Positions 27,201 through 40,557 of a DNA stretch of 64,000 bases are shown in pieces. Each line of letters starts with the position of its first letter. Within the stretch, counting starts at the first letter, position 1. Under the pieces are notes generated by a model. It had not been told where the DNA came from. It was given only the letters and a program-made list of their open reading frames with translations, and ran no database searches. Origin of the DNA: Xanthostigma xanthostigma (Eukaryota > Arthropoda > Insecta > Raphidioptera > Raphidiidae); NCBI GenBank assembly GCA_963575645.1, contig OY754472.1:26537401-26601400 (forward strand), read 5' to 3'. The position numbers and the translations under genes were made by a program.

Positions 27201-29831
27201 TGTCATAAAGCATGTAAAAACTGCTTGTATGCGTTAAAATAATAGTTAATATGCAGTTTGCATTTTCTTGTGAGAGAATGATCCAAACCTGAATGTTATA
27301 GTGTAAGTAAACTTACCTTTGTAAAACAAAGCAATTTTGCCTATAAGGACTCATTTGCACCTAATTGTCGTAAAGCATGTAAAAACTGCTTGTCTGCGTT
27401 AAAATAATGGTTAATATGCAGTTTGCATTTTTTTATGAGAGAATGATCTAAACCTGAATGTTATAGTGTAAATAGACTTACCCTCATGAAATAAAGCAAT
27501 TTTGCCTATAAGGACTCATTTGCACCTAATTGTCATAAAGCATGTAAAACCTGCTTGTATGCGTTTAAATAATGGTTAATATGCAGTTTGCATTTTCTTA
27601 TGAGAGAATGATCCAAACCTAAATGTTATAGTGTAAATAGACTAACCCTAATGAAATAAAGCAATTTTGCCTAAAAGGACTCATTTGCACCTAATTGTCA
27701 TAAAGCTTGTTAAAACTGCTTGTATGCGTTAAAATAATAGTTAATATGCAGTTTGCATTTTCTTATGAGAGAATGATCCAAACCTGAATGTTATAGTTTA
27801 AGTAAACTTACCTTTGTAAAATAAAGCAATTTTGCCTATAAGGACTCATTTGAACCTAATTGTAAAGCATGTAAAAACTGCTTCTCTGCGTTAAAATAAT
27901 GGTTAATATGCAGTTTGCATTTTCTTATGAGAGAATGATCCAAACCTGAATGTTATAGTGCAAATAGACTTACCTTTGTAAAATAAAGCAATTTTGCCTA
28001 TAAGGACTCATTTGCACGCAATTGTCGTGAAGCATGTAAAAACTGCTTGTCTGCGTTTAAATAATGGTTAATATGCAGTTTGCATTTTCATATGAGAGAA
28101 TGATCCAAACCTGAATGTTATAGTCTAAATAGACTTACCTTTGTAAAATAAAGCAATTTTGCCTATAAGGACTCATTTGCACGCAATTGTCGTGAAGCAT
28201 GTAAAAACTGCTTGTCTGCGTTAAAATGATAGTAAATATGCAGTTTGCATTTTCTTATGAGAAAATGATCCAAACCTGAATGTTATAGTGTAAATAGACT
28301 AACCCTCATGGAATAAAGCAATTTTGCCTATCAGGACTCATTTGCACCTAATTGTCATAAAGCTTGTAAAAACTGCTTGTATGCGTTAAAATAATGGTTA
28401 ATATGCAGTTTGCATTTTCTTATGAGATAATGATCCAAACCTAAAAAATATAGTGTAAATAAACTAACCCTCATGAAATAAAGCAATTTTGCCTATAAGG
28501 ACTCATTTGCACCTAATTGTCATAAAGCTTGTAAAAACTGCTTGTCTGCGTTAAAATAATGGTTAAAATGCAGTCTGCATTTTCTTATGAGAGAATGATC
28601 CAAACCTGAATGTTATAGTGTAACTAGACTTACCTTAATGAAATAAAGCAATTTTGCCTATAAGGACTCATTTGCCCCTAATTGTCATAAAGCATGTAAA
28701 AACTGCTTGTATGCGTTAAAATAATGGTTAATATGCAGTTTGCATTTTCTTATGAGAGAATGATCCAAACCTGAATGTTATAGTGTAAATAGACTTACCT
28801 TTGTAAAATAAAGCAATTTTGCCTATAAGGACTCATTTGCACGCAAATGTCGTGAAGCATGTAAAAACTGCTTGTATGCGTTAAAATAATGGTTAATTCG
28901 CAGTTTGCATTTTATTATGAGAGAATGATATAAACCTAAATGTTATAGTGTAAATAGACTAACCCTTATGAAATAAAGCAATTTTGCCTATAAGGACTCA
29001 TTTGCACCTAATTGTCATAAAGCTTGTAAAAACTGCTTGTCTGCGTTAAAATAATGGTTAATATGCAGTTTGCATTTTCTTATGAGAGAATGATCCAAAC
29101 CTGAATGTTATAGTGAAAGTAGACTTACCTTTGTGAAAAAAACAATTTTGCCTTTAAGGACTTATTTGCACCTAATTGTCGTAAACCATGTAAAAACCGC
29201 TTGTCTGCGTGAAAATGATAGTCAATATTCAGTTTGCATTTTCTTATGAGAGAATGATCCAAACCTGAATATTATAGTGTAAATAGACTTACCCTCATGA
29301 AATAAAGCAACTTTGCCTATAAGGACTTATTTGCAACTAATTGTCATAAAGCATGTAAAAACAGCTTGTATGCGTTAAAATAATAGTTAATATGCAGTTT
29401 GCATTTTCTTGTGAGAGAATGATCCAAACCTGAATGTTATAGTGTAAGTAAACTTACCTTTGTAAAATAAAGCAATTTTGCCTATAAGGACTCATTTGCA
29501 CCTAATTGTCGTAAAGCATGTAAAAACTGCTTGTCTGCGTTAAAATAATGGTTAATATGCAGTTTGCATTTTCTTATGAGAGAATAATCCAAACCTGAAT
29601 GTTATAGTGTAAATAGACTAACCTTCATGAAATAAAGCAATTTTGCCTATAAGGACTCATTTGCCCCTAATTGTCATAAAGCATGTAAAAACTTCTTGTA
29701 TGCGTTAAAATAATGGTTAATATGCAGTTTGCATTTTTTTATGAGAGAATGATCTAAACCTGAATGTTATAGTGTAAATAGACTTACCCTCATGAAATAA
29801 AGCAATTTTGCCTATAAGGACTCATTTGCAC
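24228..29831 (+). repeat. Mosaic satellite segment built from earlier modules
   Basis: This stretch holds no gene. About 24,090-25,540 follows the monomer order of about 4,600-6,070 (spacing 19,470 bp, several substitutions). About 25,540-26,150 resembles about 13,505-14,110 but with a 2-bp deletion near 25,816. About 26,640-27,840 follows 14,110-15,300 at 12,538 bp. About 27,790-28,600 follows 4,370-5,030, sharing a 3-bp deletion. A variant with AATTCGCAG (26,425 and 28,897) marks a local 2,472-bp spacing (15 monomers minus 3 bp). Confidence 0.75.
28043..28207 (+). repeat. Extra monomer absent from the downstream copy
   Basis: This single 165-bp monomer (with TTTTCATATGAG near 28,086) has no counterpart when 27,840-28,600 is aligned with 36,580-37,170. 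The spacing changes here from 8,739 to 8,574 bp. The flanking bases match on both sides, so it is a clean one-monomer gain or loss. Confidence 0.85.
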
Positions 29832-32800
29832 GCAATTGTCGTGAAGCACGTAAAAACTGCTTGTCTGCGTGAAAATGATAGAAAATATGCAGTTTCCATT
29901 TTCTTATGAGAGAATGATCCAAACCTGAATGTTATAGTGTAAATAGACTTACCCTCATGAAATAAAGCAATTTTGCCTATAAAGACTTATTTGCACCTAA
30001 TTGTCGTAAAGCATGTAAAAACTGCTTGTCTGCGTTTAAATAATGGTTAATATGCAGTTTGCATTTTCTTATTAGAGAATGATCCAAACCTGAATGTTAT
30101 AGTGTAAATCGACTTACCTTCTTGAAATAAAGCAATTTTGCCTATAAGGACTCATTTGCCCCTAATTGTCATAAAGCATGTAAACACTGCTTGTATGCGT
30201 TAAAATAATGGTTAATATGCAGTTTGCTTTTTCTTATGCGAGAATGATCCAAACCTGATTGTTATAGTGTAAATAGACTTACCCTCATGAAATAATGCAA
30301 TTTTGCCTATAAGGACTTAATTGCACCTAATTGTCGTAAACCATGTAAAAACTGCTTGTCTGCGTGAAAATGATAGTCAATATTCAGTTTGCATTTTCTT
30401 ATGAGAGAATGATCGAAACCTGAATGTTATAGTGTAAACAGACTTGACCTCATGAAATAAAGCAATTTTGCCTATAAGGACTCATTTGCACCTAATTGTC
30501 ATAAAGCATGTAAAAACTGCTTGTATGCGTTAAAATAATGGTTAATATGCAGTTTGCATTTTCTTATGAGAGAATGATCCAAACCTGAATTATATAGTGT
30601 AAATAGACTAACCTTCATGAAATAAAGCAATTTTGACTATAAGGACTCATTTGCCCCTAATTGTCATAAAGCATGTAAACACTGCTTGTAGGCGTTAAAA
30701 TAATGGTTAATATGCAGTTTGCATTTTCTTATGAGAGAATGATCCAAACCTGAATGTTATAGTATAAGTAAACTTACCTTTGTGAAATAAAGCAATTTTG
30801 CCTATAAGGACTCATTTGCACCTAATTGTCGTAAAGCATGTAAAAACTGCTTTTCTGCGTTAAAATAATGGTTAATATGCAGTTTGCATTTTCTTATGAG
30901 AGAATAATCCAAACCTGAATTATATAGTGTAAATAGACTAACCTTCATTAAATAAAGCAATTTTGCCTATAAGGACTCATTTGCCCCTAATTGTCATAAA
31001 GCATGTAAAAACTGCTTGTATGCGTTAAAATAATGGTTAATATGCAGTTTGCATTTTCTTATGAGAGAATGATCCAAACCTGAATGTTATAGTATAAATA
31101 GACTAACCATCATGAAATAAAGCAAAATTGCCTATAAGGACTCATTTGCACTTAATTGTCATAAAGCTTGTAAAAACTGTTTGTATGCGTTAAAATAATA
31201 CTTAATATGCAGTTTGCATTTTCTTATGAGAGAATGATCGAAACCTGAATGTTATAGTTTAAGTAAACTTACCTTTGTAAAATAAAGCAATTTTGCCTAT
31301 AAGGACTCATTTGCACCTAATTGTCGTAAAGCATGTAAAAACTGCTTGTCTGCGTTAAAATAATGGTTAATATGCAGTTTGCAATTTCTTATGAGAGAAT
31401 GATCCAAACCTGAATGTTATAGTGTAACTAGACTTACCTTCATAAAATAAAGCAATTTTGCCTAGAAAGACTCATTTGCCCCTCATTGTCATAAAGCATG
31501 TAAAAACTGCTTGTATGCGTTAAAATAATAGTTAATATGCAGTTTGCATTTTCTTATGAGAGAATGATCCAAACCTGAATGTTATAGTGTAAATTGACTT
31601 ACCTTTGTACAATAAATCAATTTTGCCTATAATTACTCATTTGCACGCAATTGTCGTGAAGCATGTAAAAACTGCTTGTCTGCGTTAAAATAATGGTTAA
31701 TATGCAGTTTGCATTTTCTTATGAGAGAATGATCCAAACCTGAATGTTATAGTGAAAGTAGACTTACCTTTGTGAAATAAAACAATTTTGCCTTTAAGGA
31801 CTTATTTGCACCTAATTGTCGTAAACCATGTAAAAACCGCTTGTCTGCGTGAAAATGATAGTCAATATTCAGTTTGCATTTTCTTATGAGAGAATGATCC
31901 AAACCTGAATATTATAGTGTAAATAGACTTACTCTCATGAAATAAAGCAATTTTGCCTATAAGGACTCATTTGCACCTAATTGTCATAAAGCATGTAAAA
32001 ACTGCTTGTATGCGTTAAAATAATAGTTAATATGCAGTTTGCATTTTCTTGTGAGAGAATGATCCAAACCTGAATGTTATAGTGTAAGTAAACTTACCTT
32101 TGTAAAACAAAGCAATTTTGCCTATAAGGACTCATTTGCACCTAATTGTCGTAAAGCATGTAAAAACTGCTTGTCTGCGTTAAAATAATGGTTAATATGC
32201 AGTTTGCATTTTTTTATGAGAGAATGATCTAAACCTGAATGTTATAGTGTAAATAGACTTACCCTCATGAAATAAAGCAATTTTGCCTATAAGGACTCAT
32301 TTGCACCTAATTGTCATAAAGCATGTAAAAACTGCTTGTATGCGTTTAAATAATGGTTAATATGCAGTTTGCATTTTCTTATGAGAGAATGATCCAAACC
32401 TAAATGTTATAGTGTAAATAGACTAACCCTAATGAAATAAAACAATTTTGCCTAAAAGGACTCATTTGCACCTAATTGTCATAAAGCTTGTTAAAACTGC
32501 TTGTATGCGTTAAAATAATAGTTAATATGCAGTTTGCATTTTCTTATGAGAGAATGATCCAAACCTGAATGTTATAGTTTAAGTAAACTTGCCTTTGTAA
32601 AATAAAGCAATTTTGCCTATAAGGACTCATTTGCACGCAATTGTCGTGAAGCATGTAAAAACTGCTTGTTTGCGTTAAAATAATGGTTAATATGCAGTTT
32701 GCATTTTCTTATGAGAGAATGATCCAAACCTGAATGTTATAGTCTAAATAGACTTACCTTTGTAAAAAAAAGCAATTTTGCCTATAAGGACTCATTTGCA

Positions 32801-35800
32801 CGCAATTGTCGTGAAGCATGTAAAAACTGCTTGTCTGCGTTAAAATGATAGTAAATATGCAGTTTGCATTTTCGTATGAGAGAATGATCCAAACCTGAAT
32901 GTTATAGTGTAAATAGACTAACCCTCATGAAATAAAGCAATTTTGCCTATCAGGACTCATTTGCACCTAATTGTCATTAAGCTTGTAAAAACTGCTTGTA
33001 TGCGTTAAAATAATGGTTAATATGCAGTTTGCATTTTCTTATGAGATAATGATCCAAACCTAAAAGATATAGTGTAAATAAACTAACCCTCATGAAATAA
33101 AGCAATTTTGCCTATAAGGACTCATTTGCACCTAATTGTCATAAAGCTTGTAAAAACTGCTTGTCTGCGTTAAAATAATGGTTAAAATGCAGTTTGCATT
33201 TTCTTATGAGAGAATGATCCAAACCTGAATGTTATAGTGTAATTAGACTTACCCTCATGAAATAAAGCAATTTTGCCGATAAGGACTCATTTGCACCTAA
33301 TTGTCGTAAAGCATGTAAAAACTGCTTGTCTGCTTCAAAATAATAGTTAATATGCAGTTTGCATTTTCTTATGAGAGAATGATCCAAACCTGAATGTTAT
33401 AGTGTAAATAGACTTAACTTCATGATATGAAGCAATTTTGCCTATAAGGACTCATTTGCCCTTAATTGTCATAAAGCATGTAAAAACTGCTTGTATGCGT
33501 TAAAATAATGGCTAATATGCAGTTTGCATTTTCTTATGAGAGAATGATCCAAACCTGAATGTTATAGTGTAAATAGACTTACCTTTGTAAAATAAAGCAA
33601 TTTTGCCTATAAGGACTCAATTGCACGCAATTGTCGTGAAGCATGTAAAAACTGCTTGTCTGCGTGAAAATGATAGAAAATATGCAGTTTCCATTTTCTT
33701 ATGAGAGAATGATCCAAACCTGAATGTTATAGTGTAAATAGACTTACCCTCATGAAATAAAGCAATTTTGTCTATAAAGGCTTATTTGCACCTAATTGTC
33801 GTAAAGCATGGAAAAACTGCTTGTCTGCGTTTAAATAATGGTTAATATGCAGTTTGCATTTTCTTATGAGAGAATGATCCAAACCTGAATGTTATAGTGT
33901 AAATAGACTTACCTTCATGAAATAAAGCAATTTTGCCTATAAGGACTCATTTGCCCCTAATTGTCATAAAGCATGTAAAAACTGCTTGTATGCGTTAAAA
34001 TAATGGTTAATATGCAGTTTGCATTTTCTTATGAGAGAATGATCCAAACCTGAATGGTATAGTGTAAATAGACTTACCCTCATAAGATAATGCAATTTTG
34101 CCTATAAGGACTTATTTGCACCTAATTGTCGTAAACCATGTAAAAACTGCTTGTCTGCGTGAAAATGATAGTCAATATTCAGTTTGCATTTTCTTATGAG
34201 AGAATGATCCAAACCTGAATATTATAGTGTAAATAGACTTACCCTCATGAAATAAAGCAATTTTGCCTATAAGGACTCATTTGCACCTAATTGTCGTAAA
34301 GCATGTAAAAACTGCTTTTCTGCGTTAAAATAATGGTTAATATGCAGTTTGCATTTTCTTATGAGAGAATAATCCAAACCTGAATTATATAGTGTAAATA
34401 GACTAACCTTCATTAAATAAAGCAATTTTGCCTATAAGGACTCATTTGCCCCTAATTGTCATAAAGCATGTAAAAACTGCTTGTATGCGTTAAAATAATG
34501 GTTAATATGCAGTTTGCATTTTCTTATGAGAGAATGATCCAAACCTGAATTTTAGTATAAATAGACTAACCATCATGAAATAAAGCAAATTTGCCTATAA
34601 GGACTCATTTGCACCTAATTGTCATAAAGCTTGTAAAAACTGTTTGTATGCGTTAAAATAATACTTAATATGCAGTTTGCATTTTCTTATGAGAGAATGA
34701 TCGAAACCTGAATGTTATAGTTTAAGTAAACTTACCTTTGTAAAATAAAGCAATTTTGCCTATAAGGACTCATTTGCACCTAATTGTCGTAAAGCATGTA
34801 AAAACTGCTTGTCTGCGTTAAAATAATGGTTAATATGCAGTTTGCAATTTCTTATGAGAGAATGATCCAAACCTGAATGTTATAGTGTAACTAGACTTAC
34901 CTTAATGAAATAAAGCAATTTTGCCTATAAGGACTCATTTGCCCCTAATTGTCATAAAGCATGTAAAAACTGCTTGTATGCGTTAAAATAATGGTTAATA
35001 TGCAGTTTGCATTTTCTTATGAGAGAATGATCCAAACCTGAATGTTATAGTGTAAATAGACTTACCTTTGTAAAATAAAGCAATTTTGCCTATAAGGACT
35101 CATTTGCACGCAAATGTCGTGAAGCATGTAAAAACTGCTTGTATGCGTTAAAATAATGGTTAATTCGCAGTTTGCATTTTATTATGAGAGAATGATATAA
35201 ACCTAAATGTTATAGTGTAAATAGACTAACCCTTATGAAATAAAGCAATTTTGCCTATAAGGACTCATTTGCACCTAATTGTCATAAAGCTTGTAAAAAC
35301 TGCTTGTATGCGTTAAAATAATGGTTAATATGCAGTTTGCATTTTCTGATGAGAGAATAATCCAAACCTGAATTATATAGTGTAAATAGACTTACCTTCA
35401 TAAAATAAAGCAATTTTGCCTATAAAGACTCATTTGCCCCTCATTGTCATAAAGCATGTAAAAACTGCTTGTATGCGTTAAAATAATAGTTAATATGCAG
35501 TTTGCATTTTCTTATGAGAGAATGATCCAAACCTGAATGTTATAGTGTAAATTGACTTACCTTTGTACAATAAAGCAATTTTGCCTATAATTACTCATTT
35601 GCACGCAATTGTCGTGAAGCATGTAAAAACTGCTTGTCTGCGTTAAAATAATGGTTAATATGCAGTTTGCATTTTCTTATGAGAGAATGATCCAAACCTG
35701 AATGTTATAGTGAAAGTAGACTTACCTTTGTGAAATAAAACAATTTTGCCTTTAAGGACTTATTTGCACCTAATTGTCGTAAACCATGTAAAAACCGCTT

Positions 35801-38405
35801 GTCTGCGTGAAAATGATAGTCAATATTCAGTTTGCATTTTCTTAAGAGAGAATGATCCAAACGTGAATATTATAGTGTAAATAGACTTACCCTCATGAAA
35901 TAAAGCAATTTTGCCTATAAGGACTCATTTGCACCTAATTGTCATAAAGCATGTAAAAACTGCTTGTATGCGTTAAAATAATAGTTAATATGCAGTTTGC
36001 ATTTTCTTGTGAGAGAATGATCCAAACCTGAATGTTATAGTGTAAGTAAACTTACCTTTGTAAAACAAAGCAATTTTGCCTATAAGGACTCATTTGCACC
36101 TAATTGTCGTAAAGCATGTAAAAACTGCTTGTCTGCGTTAAAATAATGGTTAATATGCAGTTTGCATTTTTTTATGAGAGAATGATCTAAACCTGAATGT
36201 TATAGTGTAAATAGACTTACCCTCATGAAATAAAGCAATTTTGCCTATAAGGACTCATTTGCACCTAATTGTCATAAAGCATGTAAAACCTGCTTGTATG
36301 CGTTTAAATAATGGTTAATATGCAGTTTGCATTTTCTTATGAGAGAATGATCCAAACCTAAATGTTATAGTGTAAATAGACTAACCCTAATGAAATAAAG
36401 CAATTTTGCCTAAAAGGACTCATTTGCACCTAATTGTCATAAAGCTTGTTAAAACTGCTTGTATGCGTTAAAATAATAGTTAATATGCAGTTTGCATTTT
36501 CTTATGAGAGAATGATCCAAACCTGAATGTTATAGTTTAAGTAAACTTACCTTTGTAAAATAAAGCAATTTTGCCTATAAGGACTCATTTGAACCTAATT
36601 GTAAAGCATGTAAAAACTGCTTCTCTGCGTTAAAATAATGGTTAATATGCAGTTTGCATTTTCTTATGAGAGAATGATCCAAACCTGAATGTTATAGTGC
36701 AAATAGACTTACCTTTGTAAAATAAAGCAATTTTGCCTATAAGGACTCATTTGCACGCAATTGTCGTGAAGCATGTAAAAACTGCTTGTCTGCGTTAAAA
36801 TGATAGTAAATATGCAGTTTGCATTTTCTTATGAGAGAATGATCCAAACCTGAATGTTATAGTGTAAATAGACTAACCCTCATGGAATAAAGCAATTTTG
36901 CCTATCAGGACTCATTTGCACCTAATTGTCATAAAGCTTGTAAAAACTGCTTGTATGCGTTAAAATAATGGTTAATATGCAGTTTGCATTTTCTTATGAG
37001 ATAATGATCCAAACCTAAAAAATATAGTGTAAATAAACTAACCCTCATGAAATAAAGCAATTTTGCCTATAAGGACTCATTTGCACCTAATTGTCATAAA
37101 GCTTGTAAAAACTGCTTGTCTGCGTTAAAATAATGGTTAAAATGCAGTCTGCATTTTCTTATGAGAGAATGATCCAAACCTGAATGTTATAGTGTAACTA
37201 GACTTACCTTAATGAAATAAAGCAATTTTGCCTATAAGGACTCATTTGCCCCTAATTGTCATAAAGCATGTAAAAACTGCTTGTATGCGTTAAAATAATG
37301 GTTAATATGCAGTTTGCATTTTCTTATGAGAGAATGATCCAAACCTGAATGTTATAGTGTAAATAGACTTACCTTTGTAAAATAAAGCAATTTTGCCTAT
37401 AAGGACTCATTTGCACGCAAATGTCGTGAAGCATGTAAAAACTGCTTGTATGCGTTAAAATAATGGTTAATTCGCAGTTTGCATTTTATTATGAGAGAAT
37501 GATATAAACCTAAATGTTATAGTGTAAATAGACTAACCCTTATGAAATAAAGCAATTTTGCCTATAAGGACTCATTTGCACCTAATTGTCATAAAGCTTG
37601 TAAAAACTGCTTGTCTGCGTTAAAATAATGGTTAATATGCAGTTTGCATTTTCTTATGAGAGAATGATCCAAACCTGAATGTTATAGTGAAAGTAGACTT
37701 ACCTTTGTGAAAAAAACAATTTTGCCTTTAAGGACTTATTTGCACCTAATTGTCGTAAACCATGTAAAAACCGCTTGTCTGCGTGAAAATGATAGTCAAT
37801 ATTCAGTTTGCATTTTCTTATGAGAGAATGATCCAAACCTGAATATTATAGTGTAAATAGACTTACCCTCATGAAATAAAGCAACTTTGCCTATAAGGAC
37901 TTATTTGCAACTAATTGTCATAAAGCATGTAAAAACAGCTTGTATGCGTTAAAATAATAGTTAATATGCAGTTTGCATTTTCTTGTGAGAGAATGATCCA
38001 AACCTGAATGTTATAGTGTAAGTAAACTTACCTTTGTAAAATAAAGCAATTTTGCCTATAAGGACTCATTTGCACCTAATTGTCGTAAAGCATGTAAAAA
38101 CTGCTTGTCTGCGTTAAAATAATGGTTAATATGCAGTTTGCATTTTCTTATGAGAGAATAATCCAAACCTGAATGTTATAGTGTAAATAGACTAACCTTC
38201 ATGAAATAAAGCAATTTTGCCTATAAGGACTCATTTGCCCCTAATTGTCATAAAGCATGTAAAAACTTCTTGTATGCGTTAAAATAATGGTTAATATGCA
38301 GTTTGCATTTTTTTATGAGAGAATGATCTAAACCTGAATGTTATAGTGTAAATAGACTTACCCTCATGAAATAAAGCAATTTTGCCTATAAGGACTCATT
38401 TGCAC
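29832..38405 (+). repeat. Third large copy (about 8,574 bp), matching 19,608-29,831
   Basis: It begins with CGCAATTGTCGTGAAGCACG and the following TTTCCATTTT monomer, which match 19,608 onward at a spacing of 10,224 bp. It contains only one 9-mer (about 29,976-31,460). It then follows 22,722 onward at 8,739 bp, drops one monomer, and follows 28,208 onward at 8,574 bp. It ends at 38,405, where the match fails (38,406 C against 29,832 G). Few substitutions were seen (for example 32,591 G; 34,551 T; 28,263 A against G). Confidence 0.87.
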
Positions 38406-40329
38406 CTAATTGTCATAAAGCATGTAAAAACTGCTTGTATGCGTTTAAATAATCGTTAATATGCAGTTTTCATTTTCTTATGAGAGAATGATCCAAACCT
38501 GAATGATATAGTGTAATAGACTTACCTTCATGAAATAAAGCAATTTTGCCTATAAGGACTCATTTGCCCCTAATTGTCATAAAGCATGTAAAAACTGCTT
38601 GTATGCGTTAAAATAATGGTTAATATGCAGTTTGCATTTTCTTATGAGAGAATGATCCAAACCTGAATGTTATAGTCTAAATAGACTTACCTTTGTAAAA
38701 TAAAGCAATTTTGCCTATAAGGACTCATTTGCACGCAATTGTCGTGAAGCATGTAAAAACTGCTTGTCTGCGTTAAAATGATAGTAAATATGCAGTTTGC
38801 ATTTTCTTATGAGAGAATGATCCAAACCTGAATGTTATAGTGTAAATAGACTAACCTTCATGAAATAAAGCAATTTTGCCTATAAGGACTCATTTGCCCC
38901 TAATTGTCATAAAGCATGTAAAAACTGCTTGTATGCGTTAAAATAATGGTTAATATGCAGTTTGCATTTTTTTATGAGAGAATGATCTAAACCTGAATGT
39001 TATAGTGTAAATAGACTTACCCTCATGAAATAAAGCAATTTTGCCTATAAGGACTCATTTGCACCTAATTGTCATAAAGCATGTAAAAACTGCTTGTATG
39101 CGTTTAAATAATCGTTAATATGCAGTTTTCATTTTCTTATGAGAGAATGATCCAAACCTGAATGATATAGTGTAATAGACTTACCTTCATGAAATAAAGC
39201 AATTTTGCCTATAAGGACTCATTTGCCCCTAATTGTCATAAAGCATGTAAAAACTGCTTGTATGCGTTAAAATAATGGTTAATATGCAGTTTGAATTTTC
39301 TTATGAGAGAATGATCCAAACCTGAATGTTATAGTCTAAATAGACTTACCTTTGTAAAATAAAGCAATTTTGCCTATAAGGACTCATTTGCACGCAATTG
39401 TTGTGAAGCATGTAAAAACTGCTTGTCTGCGTTAAAATGATAGTAAATATGCAGTTTGCATTTTCTTATGAGAGAATGATCCAAACCTGAATGTTATAGT
39501 GTAAATAGACTAACCCTCATGAAATAAAGCAATTTTGCCTATCAGGACTCATTTGCACCTAATTGTCATAAAGCTTGTAAAAACTGCTTGTATGCGTTAA
39601 AATAATGGTTAATATGCAGTTTGCATTTTCTTATGAGATAATGATACAAACCTAAAAGATATAGTGTAAATAGACTAACCCTCATGAAATAAAGCAATTT
39701 TGCCTATAAGGACTCATTTGCCCCTAATTGTCATAAAGCATGTAAAAACTGCTTGTATGCGTTAAAATAATGGTTAATATGCAGTTTGCATTTTCTTATG
39801 AGAGAATGATCCAAACCTGAATGTTATAGCCTAAATAGACTTACCTTTGTAAAATAAAGCAATTTTGCCTATAAGGACTCATTTGCACGCAATTGTTGTG
39901 AAGCATGTAAAAACTGCTTGTCTGCGTTAAAATGATAGTAAATATGCAGTTTGCATTTTCTTATGAGAGAATGATCCAAACCTGAATGTTATAGTGTAAA
40001 TAGACTAACCCTCATGAAATAAAGCAATTTTGCCTATCAGGACTCATTTGCACCTAATTGTCATAAAGCTTGTAAAAACTGCTTGTATGCGTTAAAATAA
40101 TGGTTAATATGCAGTTTGCATTTTCTTATGAGATAATGATCCAAACCTAAAAGATATAGTGTAAATAGACTAACCCTCATGAAATAAAGCAATTTTGCCT
40201 ATAAGGACTCATTTGCACCTAATTGTCATAAAGCTTGTAAAAACTGCTTGTCTGCGTTAAAATAATGGTTAAAATGCAGTTTGCATTTTCTTATGAGAGA
40301 ATGATGCAAACCTGAATGTTATAGTGTAA
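36766..40329 (+). repeat. 23-mer segment, copy A (spacing 3,792 bp)
   Basis: This segment is repeated at 40,558-44,121, marked by CATGGAATAAAG at 36,881 and 40,673. It contains the GTGAAAAAAACAATT (-1 bp) and GTGTAATAGAC (-1 bp) variants and a nested 659-bp duplication. Confidence 0.87.
38161..39478 (+). repeat. Nested 4-mer tandem duplication (659 bp)
   Basis: Two copies, about 38,161-38,819 and 38,820-39,478, lie 659 bp apart (4 x 165 minus 1). Each has AATAATCGTTAATATGCAGT with TTTTCATTTTC, and the 1-bp deletion GTGTAATAGAC. The same pair recurs at about 41,953-43,270, 55,478-56,795 and 59,270-60,587. Confidence 0.85.
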
Positions 40330-40513
40330 ATAGACTTACCTTTGTAAAATAAAGCAATTTTGCCTATAAGGACTCATTTGCACCTAATTGTCATAAAGCT
40401 TGTAAAAACTGCTTGTCTGCGTTAAAATAATGGTTAAAATGCAGTTTGCATTTTCTTATGAGAGAATGATGCAAACCTGAATGTTATAGTGTAAATAGAC
40501 TTACCTTTGTAAA
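40184..40513 (+). repeat. Two identical adjacent monomers
   Basis: Two successive copies with GGTTAAAATGCAG and GATGCAAACC are identical over the full 165 bp, with about 35 more matching bases. This is the only clear single-monomer tandem duplication I noticed in the right half. It is carried into the downstream copy at about 57,501-57,830. Confidence 0.8.
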
Positions 40514-40557
40514 ATAAAGCAATTTTGCCTATAAGGACTCATTTGCACGCAATTGTT

